From assembly GCF_021531815.1 (NCBI RefSeq), contig NZ_JADYUM010000001.1, forward strand, positions 186,001-250,000: a DNA stretch of 64,000 nt, given 5' to 3'. Below the pieces are notes generated by a model. It had not been told where the DNA came from, did not search any database, and saw only the letters and a program-made list of their open reading frames with translations. Shown in pieces: positions 56,749-64,000 of the stretch (positions within the stretch are counted from its first letter, which is position 1; each line of letters begins with the position of its first letter). Source of the DNA: Pseudoflavonifractor phocaeensis (GTDB lineage: Bacteria; Bacillota; Clostridia; Oscillospirales; Oscillospiraceae). A program made the position numbers and the translations under genes.

Positions 56749-57395
56749 AGCTTCTCCACCCTTTCAATATCCCGGTTGGTCCCCAGCACCACCAGGCAGT
56801 CGCCGGTGTGCAGGCTGTAATCTCCTCCCGGGGCGATGAGCATATCCCCCGCCTCCTGACGGACCGCGATCACGTTCAGGTGGTACCGGGCCCGGATGTC
56901 CAGCTCCCGGATGGTCTTGTCAAACCACTGGCGGGGACAGCGGCGCTCCACTACGGAGTAGTCCGCCGACAGCTCGATAAAGTTCAGAATATCCACATTG
57001 GACAGGTTGCGGGCCAGACGCAGGGCCATCTCCTGTTCCGGGAAGACCACCTGGTCCGCGCCGATCTTTTCCAGCACCTTCCGGTGGACCGCGCTGCTGG
57101 CCTTGCACACCACCTTGGGCACCCCGATCTCCTTCAAATTCAGAGTGATGAGGGCGCTGTCCCCCACATCGGCGGAGAAGGCCACCACGGCGCAGTCAAA
57201 GTTCCGGGCACCCAGCGTCCGCAGGACCTCCGGGTCCCGGGCGTCTCCGGCGGCGGCCCGGGTCACCAGGTCGGCGGCTGCCTGGACCCGGTCCTCCCGC
57301 AGGTCCAGTGCCATCACCTCGTTGCCCTGGGCACACAGCTCCTGGGCCAGGGCACTTCCAAACCGCCCCAGTCCAATGACCAGAAAACTTTTCAT
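56745..57395 (-). CDS. ktrA: KtrA potassium uptake regulatory subunit
   Basis: Single RCK protein of 216 residues: N-terminal Rossmann fold SFLVIGLGRFGSALAQEL with nucleotide-binding acidic residue in VMALDLREDRV, and a C-terminal RCK_C domain (about 135-215). It forms an octameric ring that gates KtrB with ATP/ADP or c-di-AMP in relatives. The ATG at 57395 follows AAAGGAG; a TTG just before it is less likely. It starts 27 bp after ktrB and overlaps the RNA methyltransferase by 4 bp. Confidence 0.94.
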   Translation of the reverse strand: MKSFLVIGLGRFGSALAQELCAQGNEVMALDLREDRVQAAADLVTRAAAGDARDPEVLRTLGARNFDCAVVAFSADVGDSALITLNLKEIGVPKVVCKASSAVHRKVLEKIGADQVVFPEQEMALRLARNLSNVDILNFIELSADYSVVERRCPRQWFDKTIRELDIRARYHLNVIAVRQEAGDMLIAPGGDYSLHTGDCLVVLGTNRDIERVEKL

Positions 57396-57422
57396 CAAGA
57401 CACTCCTTTCCGGGCAGCCGGT

Positions 57423-58781
57423 TCAGCCGATCATAATATCCACTGCAGGGTAGCGCAGCCGGCTCTCCGCGCGTCGGGTCAAAAAGGCGATGGAGAAGGT
57501 GAGGATCCCCACCCGGCCCAGATACATGAAAAGAATGATCAGCAGGGAACTGGCCGGACTCAACCCCGGCGTAGCCCCCATGGACAGGCCCACGGTACCC
57601 AGAGCGGAGCCCACCTCATAGGCCGCCGTCAAAAAGGGCAGGCCGTCCAGCAGGGACAGGGCCATGGAGCCTGTCAAAAGCAGGATTGTCACCGCCATAG
57701 TCAGCGTCATGGCGTCCAGTACCCGCCGGGCCGGGATGGTCCTGCCCCGGAACACCACCTGCTCCCTGCCCCGCAGGCTCTCCCACAGGGCCAGCAGCAG
57801 CACTCCGGCGGTCACCGTCTTGATTCCGCCCGCGGTGGACCCCGAGGAGCCGCCCACCAGCATGAACAAGATGGAAAAGACCGCGGTACTGTCCCGCAGT
57901 CCGCCCTGGTCCAGCGTGGCAAAGCCGGCGGTGCGCAGGGTCACTGACTGAAACAGGGCGTTGAGTCCCTTCTCCCAGGGCGCCATCAGCCCCAGGGTAG
58001 CGGGATTGTCCCACTCCATCCACAGGGTGAAGGCCCATCCGGACAGGATCATGGCCCCGGTAATGGCAAAAACCAGCTTGGAGTACAGGGACAGTCCCTT
58101 CCAGCTGCGGTGGGCCAGCCAATCTTCCCAAACCACAAATCCGATGCCGCCGATGATGATCAATGCCATGATGGTCCCCAGCACCACCGGGTCCTCCTGG
58201 AATCCGGCCAGACTGGAAAAGGACCCGGTGTAGGCCCCCATCAGGTCGAAGCCGCCATTACAGAAGGCGGAAACACTGTGGAACACAGAGAACCATAGCC
58301 CCTGGACCGGGCCGAACCGGGGGATGAACCGGGTGGACAGCAGCACCGCTCCCCCCGTCTCCAACAGGAAGGTGCCCATCAGGGCATGGCGTACCACCCG
58401 GACCACCCCCGCGGTGTTGGTCAGATTCAGGGCGGAGGCCATCATCAGCCGCTGGGACAGGCCGATCCGCCGGCGCAGGGCCAGAGAGACCAGCGTGAGC
58501 AGGGTGACAAAGCCCAGTCCTCCCAACTGCAGGAGCACCAGGATCACCAGCTGGCCGAACCAGGACCAGTGCAGAAAGGTATCCACCTTTGCCAACCCGG
58601 TGACGCAGGTGGCCGAAGTAGCGGTAAAGAGGCAGGTGAGCCAGGAGGTCCACTCCCCGCTCCGGGCCGCCGCGGGCAGATGGAGCAGCAGCGTCCCCAA
58701 AAGGATGATCAGTCCAAAGCCCAGGGCGATGAGCCGGGTGGGGTTCAGGCCCTTCCCACCGCGCAGAACAGGTGCCTTCAA
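57423..58781 (-). CDS. ktrB: KtrB potassium channel subunit
   Basis: Membrane channel of 452 residues in the TrkH/KtrB fold. Filter glycines of the four repeats lie in TSATCVTGLAKVDT, AFCNGGFDLMG, TLRTAGFATLD and ALGTVGLSMG. GGSSGSTAGGIKTVT is the gating loop. The start is TTG with AAAGGAG six bases before. With ktrA it forms a second K+ uptake system, smaller and of a different type than TrkAH at 25.6-28.4 kb. It is preceded by the lysS terminator. Confidence 0.95.
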   Translation of the reverse strand: MKAPVLRGGKGLNPTRLIALGFGLIILLGTLLLHLPAAARSGEWTSWLTCLFTATSATCVTGLAKVDTFLHWSWFGQLVILVLLQLGGLGFVTLLTLVSLALRRRIGLSQRLMMASALNLTNTAGVVRVVRHALMGTFLLETGGAVLLSTRFIPRFGPVQGLWFSVFHSVSAFCNGGFDLMGAYTGSFSSLAGFQEDPVVLGTIMALIIIGGIGFVVWEDWLAHRSWKGLSLYSKLVFAITGAMILSGWAFTLWMEWDNPATLGLMAPWEKGLNALFQSVTLRTAGFATLDQGGLRDSTAVFSILFMLVGGSSGSTAGGIKTVTAGVLLLALWESLRGREQVVFRGRTIPARRVLDAMTLTMAVTILLLTGSMALSLLDGLPFLTAAYEVGSALGTVGLSMGATPGLSPASSLLIILFMYLGRVGILTFSIAFLTRRAESRLRYPAVDIMIG

Positions 58782-58836
58782 AACAGTCTCCTTTCCCCTC
58801 CGTTCCGGAAAACTTCAACGGTCCCCTCAACGTGCA

Positions 58837-58880
58837 GAAAGGCATACCGATGGGTCTACCCTCGTCGGTATGCCGTTTCT
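58837..58880 (-). terminator. Terminator after lysS
   Basis: GGCATACCGA (58841-58850) pairs with TCGGTATGCC (58864-58873), followed by TTTCT on the minus strand, directly after the lysS stop. Confidence 0.85.
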
Positions 58881-58882
58881 TG

Positions 58883-60388
58883 TCAGTCCAAAGGCTTCAT
58901 GGTGGGGAACAAAATGACTTCCCGGATGGAGTCGGAATTGGTCAGCAGCATGACGCAGCGGTCGATGCCGATGCCCAGGCCGCCCGTGGGGGGCATGCCG
59001 TACTCCAGGGCGGTGAGGAAGTCCTCGTCCATCATGCCGGCCTCGTCATCGCCCTTGTCCCGCAGCTCCACCTGCTTCTGGAAGCGCTGGCGCTGGTCGA
59101 TGGGGTCGTTCAGCTCGGAGAAGGCGTTGCCCATCTCGCTGTGGCAGATGAACAGCTCGAACCGCTCGGTGAGCCGGGGATCCTTGGGGGACCGCTTGGC
59201 CAGGGGGGATACATCCACAGGGTGCATAGTGATGAAGGTGGGCTGGATCAGCTGCTCCTCCACCCGCTGGTCGAAGCACTCGTAAAGGGCGTTGCCCCAG
59301 GTCTTGTCGGCGGTCTCGGGCAGCTCTACCCCCACAGCGGCGGCGGCGGCCACGGCCTCCTCGTCGGAGTTGATGGCCATAAAGTCGATGCCCACATACT
59401 TCTTGACGGCCTCGGCCATGGTCATCCGGGGCCAGCCGGGGGTCAGGTCGATGTCCTGGCCCTGCCACTGGACCTGGTAGGTGCCCAGAATCTTCTGAGC
59501 GGCGGAGGACAGCAGATCCTCAAACAGGTCCATCATGTCGTTGAAGTCGGCGTAAGCCTGGTACAGCTCAATGGTGGTGAACTCGGGGTTGTGCTTGGGG
59601 TCCATGCCCTCGTTGCGGAAGATACGACCGATCTCATACACCCGGTCCATACCGCCCACGATGAGCCGCTTCAGCGGCAGCTCGGTGGCGATACGCATAT
59701 ACATATCGATGTCCAGGGTGTTGTGGTGGGTGATGAAGGGCCGGGCGGTGGCGCCGCCGGAGATGGTATTCAGAACGGGAGTCTCCACCTCCATGAAGCC
59801 CCGTCCATCCATAAACTCCCGGACATGCTTGATGAACTGGGAGCGGATGATGAAGTTGCGCTTCACCTCGGGGTTGACGATCAGGTCCACATACCGCTGG
59901 CGGTAGCGCAGCTCCTGGTTGGTCAGGCCGTGGAACTTCTCAGGCAGGGGCAGCAGGGACTTGGACAGCAGGACACAGGTGACCACCCGGACGGACATCT
60001 CCCCCCGCTGGGTGCGGAACACCACGCCCTTGACGCCCACGATGTCGCCGATGTCGTACTTCTTGAAGCGGGCGTACTCCGCCTCGTCCATCTCGTCCTT
60101 CCGGGCGTAGAGCTGGATGCGGCCGGACTTGTCCTGCAGGTCGCAGAAGGACACCTTGCCCATGCCCCGCTTGGACATGAGACGGCCGGCGATGGACACC
60201 TCCTTGCCCTCCAGGGCGTCAAAGTTGTCCTTGATATTGGCGGAGTCGTTGTCCACCACATACTTGGTGATTTGGAAGGGATCGTTGCCGCTCTCCTGCA
60301 GCTCCTTCAGCTTGTCCCGGCGAATCTGGAGCAGCTGGGACAGGTTCTGCTGCTCCGGGGCGGCGCCCTGGTTATTCTTCTCGGCCAT
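58883..60388 (-). CDS. lysS: Lysyl-tRNA synthetase, class II
   Basis: Charges tRNA-Lys; 501 residues. An N-terminal OB-fold anticodon domain (about 55-150; VSIAGRLMSKRGMGKVSF) precedes the class II core: motif 1 near MEVETPVLN, motif 2 FRNEGMDPKHNPEFTTIE, motif 3 GGLGIGIDRCVMLLT. The ATG at 60388 follows ATAGGAG; an earlier GTG abuts that site. It lies 48 bp after greA, and greA-lysS is a known Firmicute pair, so both use the greA promoter. Confidence 0.97.
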   Translation of the reverse strand: MAEKNNQGAAPEQQNLSQLLQIRRDKLKELQESGNDPFQITKYVVDNDSANIKDNFDALEGKEVSIAGRLMSKRGMGKVSFCDLQDKSGRIQLYARKDEMDEAEYARFKKYDIGDIVGVKGVVFRTQRGEMSVRVVTCVLLSKSLLPLPEKFHGLTNQELRYRQRYVDLIVNPEVKRNFIIRSQFIKHVREFMDGRGFMEVETPVLNTISGGATARPFITHHNTLDIDMYMRIATELPLKRLIVGGMDRVYEIGRIFRNEGMDPKHNPEFTTIELYQAYADFNDMMDLFEDLLSSAAQKILGTYQVQWQGQDIDLTPGWPRMTMAEAVKKYVGIDFMAINSDEEAVAAAAAVGVELPETADKTWGNALYECFDQRVEEQLIQPTFITMHPVDVSPLAKRSPKDPRLTERFELFICHSEMGNAFSELNDPIDQRQRFQKQVELRDKGDDEAGMMDEDFLTALEYGMPPTGGLGIGIDRCVMLLTNSDSIREVILFPTMKPLD

Positions 60389-60436
60389 GTAGACCACTCC
60401 TATCTTCTCCGGCCACAGGGCCGTATTCTGTCAAAA

Positions 60437-60910
60437 TCAGCGCTCCACCTTCAGGATCTTATAGGCCACGGGGCCCGCAGGGGCATCCACAGTGACATCC
60501 TCCCCGGCGTTGTGGCCCAGCAGGGCCTTGCCGAAGGGGGAATCCTCGGAGATGGCGCCGTTCATGGGGTCAGCCTCCTGGGAGCCTACGATCTTGTAGG
60601 TCTCCTCCTCGTCAAACTCCTTGTCCAGAACGGTGACGGTGGAGCCCAGGCGGATATAGTCGCCGCCGGCCTCCTCCTCCTCGATGACCACATAGTTGGA
60701 GAGGATCTCCTCCAGCTCGGCCATACGGGAGTACAGCTTGCCCTGCTCATTTTTCGCCTCATCGTACTCGCTGTTCTCAGACAGGTCGCCGAAGGAGCGG
60801 GCCTCTTTGATGAGCTCCGCCACTTCCTTTTCCCGGACGGTCTTCAGGTAGTTCATCTCGTCCTGGAGCTCCTTGAGACGCTGAGGACTCAATTTGTATT
60901 CTTTTGCCAT
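60437..60910 (-). CDS. greA: Transcription elongation factor GreA
   Basis: Rescues backtracked RNA polymerase by stimulating transcript cleavage. The 157-residue product has the N-terminal coiled coil with the acidic tip GDLSENSEYDEAKNEQG and the C-terminal FKBP-like domain (ISEDSPFGKALLGHNAGEDV). The ATG at 60910 begins MAKEYKLSPQ with GAGGTATC before it; a longer start is less likely. It is first of greA-lysS with a perfect promoter and an operator-like palindrome. Confidence 0.96.
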   Translation of the reverse strand: MAKEYKLSPQRLKELQDEMNYLKTVREKEVAELIKEARSFGDLSENSEYDEAKNEQGKLYSRMAELEEILSNYVVIEEEEAGGDYIRLGSTVTVLDKEFDEEETYKIVGSQEADPMNGAISEDSPFGKALLGHNAGEDVTVDAPAGPVAYKILKVER

Positions 60911-60973
60911 GATACCTCGCACACCTTTCAAGGCCCGGGTGTCCCGGGCGATACCTTATAATAAAGAATTGGG

Positions 60974-61023
60974 CATACTGATACAGTATGTGTCATTATA
61001 GAGTTTTCGGCTGGCTCTGTCAA
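60974..61023 (-). promoter_or_regulatory. Full-consensus promoter of greA-lysS with palindrome
   Basis: Minus-strand TTGACA (61018-61023) and TATAAT (60995-61000) are 17 bp apart, a perfect consensus. CATACTG-ATA-CAGTATG (60974-60990) is a perfect dyad just after the -10, at the transcription start, where a repressor could bind. The -35 overlaps the stop codon of the upstream gene. Confidence 0.85.
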
Positions 61024-61697
61024 GTAATTTTTACCCCGTCCGGTCCCAAAAAGCCCCCCTCCCACAGGGCGGTCATCAAAGACAGATCCCCCCGGTCCGG
61101 CTCCGCCAATGCCGGAGCTGTCAGGGCCAATCCGCCCAAATCGGGCCGGCCGCCATACAGTTCCAGCCGCGTGCCAGTGCCGCTGTCCACCGGCTGGAAG
61201 CACAGGGATACCTGGGCCTCCCCGCCCTCGGGCAGGATGGGGATTCCAAACTCCCACCGCAGCCAGCGGGCCAGCTCCTGCCCGCCCCGGGGAGCGGAGA
61301 TGATGAGATGGCGCACCCTGGGACACAGGGCGGCGGCGGCCCGTGCCATCTCCCGGTCCGCCCGCAGCCCCCGCAGGGCCACCACAGCCCGGTCCGGCGC
61401 CTCTCCCTGCCGTTCCAGCGCCTCCAGCGCCAGTGGGACGGACTGGGACCGGAGAAAGGGGCCAGGGTCCACAGGGGTCAACCCACAGGCACCCATCAGG
61501 TCCCAATGGGAAAAGCCATCCGGTACCAGAGTCCGCAGGGCTCCTCCCCTGTACAGAGCCTTTCCTGCCTTCCGCAGCCGCCGCTCCCCCAGCCAGCCTT
61601 CCGGGTCGGCGGCGCAGCGCAGGACCCGCAGGCCGTATAAGTCTCCCCACTCCGCCCGCTTTCCTCCTCCCCGTCCATAGATCAACTGCCCCAGCAT
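61020..61697 (-). CDS. Protein of unknown function, 225 aa
   Basis: A soluble, Arg/Gly/Leu-rich protein without signal or membrane segments. It reads like an alpha/beta fold: VVALRGLRADREMARAAAAL, RHLIISAPRGGQELARWL and FGIPILPEGGEAQVSLCF suggest a Rossmann-like domain. I do not recognise the family. The ATG at 61697 follows GGAGGCGAGG; a longer frame up to 61742 lacks a proper site. It lies between the MATE terminator and greA, whose -35 it overlaps with its stop. Codon use matches the host. Confidence 0.75.
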   Translation of the reverse strand: MLGQLIYGRGGGKRAEWGDLYGLRVLRCAADPEGWLGERRLRKAGKALYRGGALRTLVPDGFSHWDLMGACGLTPVDPGPFLRSQSVPLALEALERQGEAPDRAVVALRGLRADREMARAAAALCPRVRHLIISAPRGGQELARWLRWEFGIPILPEGGEAQVSLCFQPVDSGTGTRLELYGGRPDLGGLALTAPALAEPDRGDLSLMTALWEGGFLGPDGVKIT

Positions 61698-61760
61698 ACC
61701 CCTCGCCTCCCACACAGGATATGCGCCGGGCCGGCATATCATCCTTTGTTTTCCGGCAGG

Positions 61761-61807
61761 GGCAGAAAACAGCCGCCGCTCCCAACGGAGCGGCGGCTGT
61801 ACGACAG
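61761..61807 (-). terminator. Terminator after the MATE gene
   Basis: AACAGCCGCCGCTCC (61769-61783) pairs with GGAGCGGCGGCTGT (61787-61800); a TTTTCTG tail follows on the minus strand. Confidence 0.85.
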
Positions 61808-61823
61808 TTTTTCGGAGCGTCCC

Positions 61824-63251
61824 TCAGCGGGCCCCGGCTTTCTTCTCGTCGGTGGGATGGGTCCCTTCCATTGCCAGGTAGGGCGCTTCCCCGGTTCCCT
61901 GAACCTTGGCATAGGCCCGCTTTCGGATGCACAGGAAAAAGACGATCAGAACGCCTCCGGTGATGGACCAAGTCACGGGGTAAGAGAAATAGAGGGTGGA
62001 GGGGCTGCGGTATAGGGGGAACACCGTGGCCACCCACGCCAGCCGTAGGCCGCATGCCCCCACCAGGGCGACCACCATGGGGATCACCGAATAGCCGATC
62101 CCCCGCAGGACGCCCACGATGGTGTCCATCATGCCGCAGATGAAGTAAGGGCAGGCGATGAAGCCCATGCGGATGATCGCCTGGGCCACCACGTCCGGCT
62201 CCCCCGGCGCGTAGATCCCGGCCAGCTGCGTACCGAAGCAGTAGACCAGGTTGCCCAGCACCAGGCCGGTGACCGCCACATAACCGGTGCACTCCAGCGC
62301 CACCCGGTCCACCCGGCCGACCTTGCCCGCGCCGTAATTCTGGCCCACAAAGGTAATGGCCGCCTGATAAAAGGCGCTCATGGCGGCATATACGAAGTTC
62401 TCGATATTGGCGGAGGCGGCAGAACCCGCCACGATCACAGGATCGTTGAAGGAGTTCAGTGAGGACTGGATGACCACATTGGACATGGCGAACAGCACGC
62501 CCTGGAACCCGGCGGGCAGGCCCACCTCCAGAATGCGCCGGACCACCGGCCACTCCAGCCGCAGCTTTTTCAGGTCCAGGTGCAAAGGCCCCTGCTCCCC
62601 CATCAGACACCGCAGCACCAACAGGGCGGAGACATACTGGGAGATGATGGTGGCCAGAGCCACACCGGCCACATCCAGTCTCAGCACGATGACAAACAGC
62701 AGGTTCAAGGCCACGTTGATGACTCCTGCGGCCGTGAGGTAGTACAAGGGCCGGCGGGTATCCCCCTGGGCCCGGAGAATGGCCGCGCCGAAGTTATAGA
62801 AAATATTGGCCGGCATCCCGAAGAAATAGATCCGCAGATACACAGTGGCCAGATCGATGACGTCGGTGGGCGAGGCCATCCACTCCAGAATGTGGCGTAC
62901 CATCACCACGCCAAAGAGCATCATCACCACGCCGCTGACCAGGGCCAGCGTGACGGAGGTGTGGACGCTGCGGCTCACATTGTCCTTCCGGCCGGCCCCC
63001 AGATCCCGGGCCACCACCACATTAGTACCCACGGACAGGCCCACAAACAGGTTGATCATCAAACTGATCAGAGAGGTATTGGACCCCACCGCCGCCAGGG
63101 CCTCCTTGCCCGCGAAACGGCCTACCACCACCACGTCCGCCGCGTTGAACAGCAGCTGGAGCATGCTGGAGAGCATCAGCGGCAGGGCAAACAGCAGGAT
63201 CTTGTCCCACAGGGAGCCGCTGCACATATCAATCTTATGTTGTTTTTGCAT
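61824..63251 (-). CDS. MATE-family multidrug/metabolite exporter
   Basis: A 475-residue membrane protein with 12 segments in two MatE halves. Marks are LPLMLSSMLQLLFNAADVVVVG with FAGKEALAAVGSN in the first half and GQNYGAGKVGRVDRVALEC at the start of the second. It is of the NorM/DinF-related group common in gut clostridia; substrate unknown. The start is set at the ATG at 63251 (MQKQHKIDMCSGSLW), which fits family N-termini although only AAGGCGG lies upstream; earlier ATGs at 63287 and GTG-like options are possible. It follows the NSS gene by about 50 bp. Confidence 0.9.
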   Translation of the reverse strand: MQKQHKIDMCSGSLWDKILLFALPLMLSSMLQLLFNAADVVVVGRFAGKEALAAVGSNTSLISLMINLFVGLSVGTNVVVARDLGAGRKDNVSRSVHTSVTLALVSGVVMMLFGVVMVRHILEWMASPTDVIDLATVYLRIYFFGMPANIFYNFGAAILRAQGDTRRPLYYLTAAGVINVALNLLFVIVLRLDVAGVALATIISQYVSALLVLRCLMGEQGPLHLDLKKLRLEWPVVRRILEVGLPAGFQGVLFAMSNVVIQSSLNSFNDPVIVAGSAASANIENFVYAAMSAFYQAAITFVGQNYGAGKVGRVDRVALECTGYVAVTGLVLGNLVYCFGTQLAGIYAPGEPDVVAQAIIRMGFIACPYFICGMMDTIVGVLRGIGYSVIPMVVALVGACGLRLAWVATVFPLYRSPSTLYFSYPVTWSITGGVLIVFFLCIRKRAYAKVQGTGEAPYLAMEGTHPTDEKKAGAR

Positions 63252-63303
63252 ACCGTAAAACCGCCTTCGTCCCAGCTTCCGGGCCCCCATTGGACCGGAT
63301 CGG

Positions 63304-64000
63304 TCAGCCGATTCCTTTATACACAAAGCCCAAGACCACCACCAGAATGGTCAAGGGCACATAGAGGTACCGCCCTACGGTGCCGAACAGCGCGCTCATG
63401 GGCTTTTCCCGGCCCGTCTGCAGCTCCGCCCGGAGCTTGGGCCAGCCCAACACATAGTAGGCGGCCACAGCGCCCAGTACCGCGCCGATGGGCACCACCA
63501 CAATGGTAATAAAGTCCATCCAGGGCCCCACCTGGGCCTCTCCCTCCATGAAGATGCCCACGCCCAGGGTGAGGGCGGAACAGATCAGCACGGAGGTCCG
63601 GCGTCCCAGTTTGAAGTGGCTCTGCCAGCTCTCAATGACCGCCTCAAACATGTTAATGAGAGAGGTGATGCCAGCAAAGAGGACGGAAACGAAGAAAAAC
63701 ACGGAAAACAGCCGTCCCATGGGCATCTGCTGAAAGACCGTGGGCAGGGTAATAAACATGAGGGAAGGCCCACGGGCCGCGTCCAGCCCGTAGGCAAAGA
63801 CAGCGGGCATAATGGCCAGACCGGCCAACAGGGCCGCCATGGTGTCAAACACCGCAGTGCGGATGGAGGCCTTGGGGATGTCCTCCTTTTTGTCCAGATA
63901 GGCGCCGTAGACGATCATCCCGGAGCCGGTGATGGACAGGGTGAAGAAGGCCTGACCCATGGCCATGACCCAGGTGTCCACCTCCAGCAGCTTGGACCAG
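63304..64000 (-). CDS. Sodium-dependent neurotransmitter-symporter (NSS) family transporter, partial
   Basis: C-terminal half of an SNF/LeuT-type Na+ symporter, likely for amino acids; the N-terminal part lies beyond the window. TLSITGSGMIVYGAYLDK, AGLAIMPAVFAYGLD and TSLINMFEAVIESW match the later membrane segments (about TM6-TM12) of bacterial NSS proteins such as LeuT and TnaT. The C-terminus after GTVGRYLYVPLTILVVVLGF is short, as in other Firmicute members. Substrate cannot be read because the main binding residues of TM1 are outside. Confidence 0.92.
   Translation of the reverse strand, partial: WSKLLEVDTWVMAMGQAFFTLSITGSGMIVYGAYLDKKEDIPKASIRTAVFDTMAALLAGLAIMPAVFAYGLDAARGPSLMFITLPTVFQQMPMGRLFSVFFFVSVLFAGITSLINMFEAVIESWQSHFKLGRRTSVLICSALTLGVGIFMEGEAQVGPWMDFITIVVVPIGAVLGAVAAYYVLGWPKLRAELQTGREKPMSALFGTVGRYLYVPLTILVVVLGFVYKGIG

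Overview
The window is chromosomal DNA of a spore-forming, anaerobic, high-GC Firmicute. Evidence for sporulation is spoIIR, an intact sigK and a Spo0A-type DNA-binding domain. Evidence for anaerobic life is a desulfoferrodoxin, a small 4Fe-4S ferredoxin and a K+-dependent membrane pyrophosphatase. Shine-Dalgarno sites are strong, GTG and TTG starts are frequent, and vegetative promoters are close to TTGACA-17-TATAAT. Gene content and composition suggest Oscillospiraceae (Flavonifractor, Lawsonibacter or Intestinimonas type). That placement is an inference from recall, not from a search.

Layout. 0-9 kb, all on the minus strand: rpoB-rpoC, a small ferredoxin, an L7Ae-type RNA-binding protein and the start of rpsL. 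9.5-19.9 kb: a promoter-led small ORF with a secreted SH3/NlpC-P60 hydrolase; spoIIR; the run Lrp regulator-aminotransferase-thrH-DUF1015-ispE; sigK; a YerC/TrpR-like repressor; a DapF-fold racemase with histidine ammonia-lyase. 20-31 kb: a YuiF-type permease, a Na/Pi symporter, uridine phosphorylase, an exported protein of unknown function, trkA-trkH and the pyrophosphatase hppA. 30.9-34.96 kb: an operon of an XRE regulator with a stand-alone Spo0A C-terminal domain, a tocopherol-cyclase-like protein, an unlisted-size 55-codon ORF, a HerA-like ATPase and a low-molecular-weight phosphatase.

34.99-47.14 kb is an integrated mobilizable element of visibly lower GC. It has a Tn916-type integrase and excisionase, a VirE-type ATPase, a CHC2 primase, a MobV relaxase with a candidate oriT, a RepA-like initiator and a small Cys-rich protein, all on the minus strand. 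Its cargo is an XRE regulator, a P-loop kinase, an NTF2-like protein, a TetR-controlled ABC-2 exporter and a DUF6061 protein.

47.3-64 kb returns to host sequence: tRNA-Gly(CCC), desulfoferrodoxin under a consensus promoter, a second XRE regulator, dprA-topA-trmFO-plsX, an MFS carrier, ktrB-ktrA-RNA methyltransferase, greA-lysS, a MATE exporter and part of an NSS transporter.

Most interesting signals. (1) Two paralogous XRE regulators about 17 kb apart. One is translationally coupled to a receiver-less Spo0A effector domain. Both have Spo0A-box-like sequences at their 5' ends, and at the second gene three copies are spaced 20 and 10 bp apart, on one helical face. (2) The mobile element, with recognisable ends, oriT candidate, iteron-like repeats and a cleanly readable TetR promoter/operator. 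(3) A likely histidine import-racemisation-deamination group with unusual RNA-level features: an 18-bp tandem repeat in the permease leader and a 34-nt palindrome before the racemase. (4) Two K+ uptake systems, one beside a K+-dependent ion-pumping pyrophosphatase.
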